A DNA stretch of 7,711 bases from positions 1-7,711 of the forward strand of contig DATJZH010000434.1 of the NCBI GenBank assembly GCA_035499215.1, given 5' to 3'. The position numbers were made by a program, and so were the translations under genes. Positions 6,902 through 7,711 of this stretch are shown piece after piece. This DNA is from DATJZH01 sp035499215. Lineage in GTDB: Bacteria > Actinomycetota > Actinomycetes > Streptosporangiales > Streptosporangiaceae. How positions within the stretch are numbered: the stretch's first letter is position 1; each line of letters opens with the position of its first letter. The notes beneath the pieces are model-generated. The model did not search any database, was not told where the DNA came from, and saw only the letters and a program-made list of their open reading frames with translations.

Positions 6902-7711
6902 TTAGGACCGCTCCGGTGACAGGACCGGCGGCGCGGGCAGGCTGCCGGGGAACGGGGTCAGTTCTTCGGAGCCGAGCACGTCCTCGCCGTAGAGGCCCCG
7001 GAGCCAGTGGGCGTGGTAGACGGTCTCGAGGTAGCGTTCGCCGAGATCGGGGGCGATGGCCACCGAGGTGAGCCCGCGGGCGTCATGGCGGGCCAGCCAG
7101 CTCATCGCGCCGCTGATCACCGTGCCGGTCGAGCCGCCGAAGAGGAACCCGCGCCTGGCCAGGCGATGGCACGCGCGGATGGTGTCCGCCTCCTCCACCC
7201 GCACCACCTCGTCCACCAGGGACTCGTCGAGCAGCGGCAGACGGATGCTCGTGCCCAGGCCGGGGATCATCCGGCGGCCCGGCGCACCACCGAAGGCCAC
7301 CGAGCCGACGCTGTCTACTGCGACGACCCGCACGGGCGCGCGCCACTCCCGGAAGTAGCGCGCGCAGCCCATCAGCGTCCCGGAGGTGCCGGCCCCGACG
7401 AACAGCACGTCCAGCTGCGGGAACTGGCGAGCGATCGCCGGCGCCGTCGTGCGGTAGTGCGCCTTCCAGTTGCCGGTATTGGAGTACTGGTCGAGCCACA
7501 CGTACCGGTCGTCGGCGGCGCACAGGGCGCGGACGTACTCGATCCGCGCGCCGAGGAAGCCGCCGACGGCATCCGGCTCGGCGATCACGTGCACCCGGCT
7601 GCCCAGCGCCTCCATCAGCAGCCTGGCCGCCAGGTTGCAGCGGGAATCGGTCACGCACAGGAACCGGTAGCCCTTGCTCGCCGCGATCATGCTCAGCGCC
7701 ACGCCCAGGTT
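6902..7711 (-). CDS. sbnA: SbnA-type N-(1-amino-1-carboxyethyl)-glutamate synthase (PLP, cysteine-synthase fold), N-terminus off the right edge
   Basis: SbnA joins O-phospho-L-serine and L-glutamate with PLP to give the intermediate that SbnB converts to Dap; it is cytosolic. The frame is open to the right edge, so 269 residues of an expected ~325 are present. The first visible residues, N-L-G, are the end of the family's SSGNLG motif, so a true start lies outside the window, and the PLP-binding lysine should lie there too. Visible signatures, numbered from the first residue at the edge, are DQYSNTGNWKAHY (~74-86), the phosphate-binding GAGTSGT (~106-112), IPGLGTS (~149-155), GGSTGTVISG (~192-201) and GERYLETVY (~224-232); the last and the NTGNW block separate SbnA-like enzymes from ordinary cysteine synthases. 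It ends with TAA one base before the Pls-like ATG, which makes it the first visible gene of the operon. Ordinary cysteine synthase is the alternative and is less likely given SbnB in the same operon. Confidence 0.92.
   Translation of the reverse strand, partial: NLGVALSMIAASKGYRFLCVTDSRCNLAARLLMEALGSRVHVIAEPDAVGGFLGARIEYVRALCAADDRYVWLDQYSNTGNWKAHYRTTAPAIARQFPQLDVLFVGAGTSGTLMGCARYFREWRAPVRVVAVDSVGSVAFGGAPGRRMIPGLGTSIRLPLLDESLVDEVVRVEEADTIRACHRLARRGFLFGGSTGTVISGAMSWLARHDARGLTSVAIAPDLGERYLETVYHAHWLRGLYGEDVLGSEELTPFPGSLPAPPVLSPERS
6911..6914 (-). promoter_or_regulatory. Weak ribosome-binding site for the Pls-like gene
   Basis: The coding strand has GGAG followed by a 10-base spacer to the ATG at 6900; the site lies inside the end of the sbnA gene. 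The match is shorter and the spacing longer than for the other genes here, so translation may depend on ribosomes finishing sbnA (TAACATG junction). Confidence 0.5.

Noticed and set aside
6902..7702. GTG at 7702 as the start of the SbnA gene
   Set aside because: The frame continues to the edge and the preceding codons complete the conserved N-L-G of the SSGNLG motif, so the gene is truncated by the window and does not start there.
1..7711. A staphyloferrin B-type siderophore locus, suggested by SbnA and SbnB
   Set aside because: No IucA/IucC-type synthetase, citrate synthase-like gene or decarboxylase is visible; the assembly genes here are NRPS and Pls-like. Genes beyond the edges could change this.

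Overview
The window is a high-GC (roughly 70% by eye) piece of DNA with strong G/C preference at third codon positions. It encodes a nonribosomal-peptide-type biosynthetic operon, which fits a Streptomyces-like actinomycete; the genus cannot be fixed from this sequence alone. All five genes lie on the minus strand, so transcription runs from the right edge to the left edge. Both end genes are cut by the window.

In transcription order the layout is: (1) an SbnA-type PLP enzyme (7711-6902, N-terminus missing); (2) an 849-residue membrane protein (6900-4351), made of a carrier domain followed by six membrane segments interleaved with three hexapeptide-repeat domains, the C-terminal architecture of epsilon-poly-lysine synthetase (Pls); (3) an 833-residue nonribosomal peptide synthetase protein (4349-1848), made of the C-terminal half of a condensation domain, a complete adenylation domain and a carrier domain; (4) a SyrP/TauD-like Fe(II)/2-oxoglutarate dioxygenase (1825-821); (5) an SbnB-type dehydrogenase of the ornithine cyclodeaminase family (824-1, C-terminus missing). 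Gaps between genes are 1, 1, 22 and -4 bases. Four of the five starts are visible and each has a Shine-Dalgarno sequence. No promoter, terminator, RNA gene, mobile element or CRISPR array is visible, and no gene-free stretch exceeds 22 bases.

Read together, SbnA and SbnB would make L-2,3-diaminopropionate (Dap) from O-phosphoserine and glutamate. The adenylation domain, whose pocket residues read D-I-W-S-S-T-A-D-D-K, looks suited to a short diamino acid. The Pls-like membrane protein would form repeated amide bonds to give an oligomer or poly-amino acid. The dioxygenase could hydroxylate a carrier-bound residue. The best overall hypothesis is an operon for a Dap-containing, possibly hydroxylated, isopeptide oligomer, related to Pls-type homopolymer systems but with the synthetase split over two proteins. 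Family assignments are well supported; the product is inference. Genes beyond both edges could add other building blocks.
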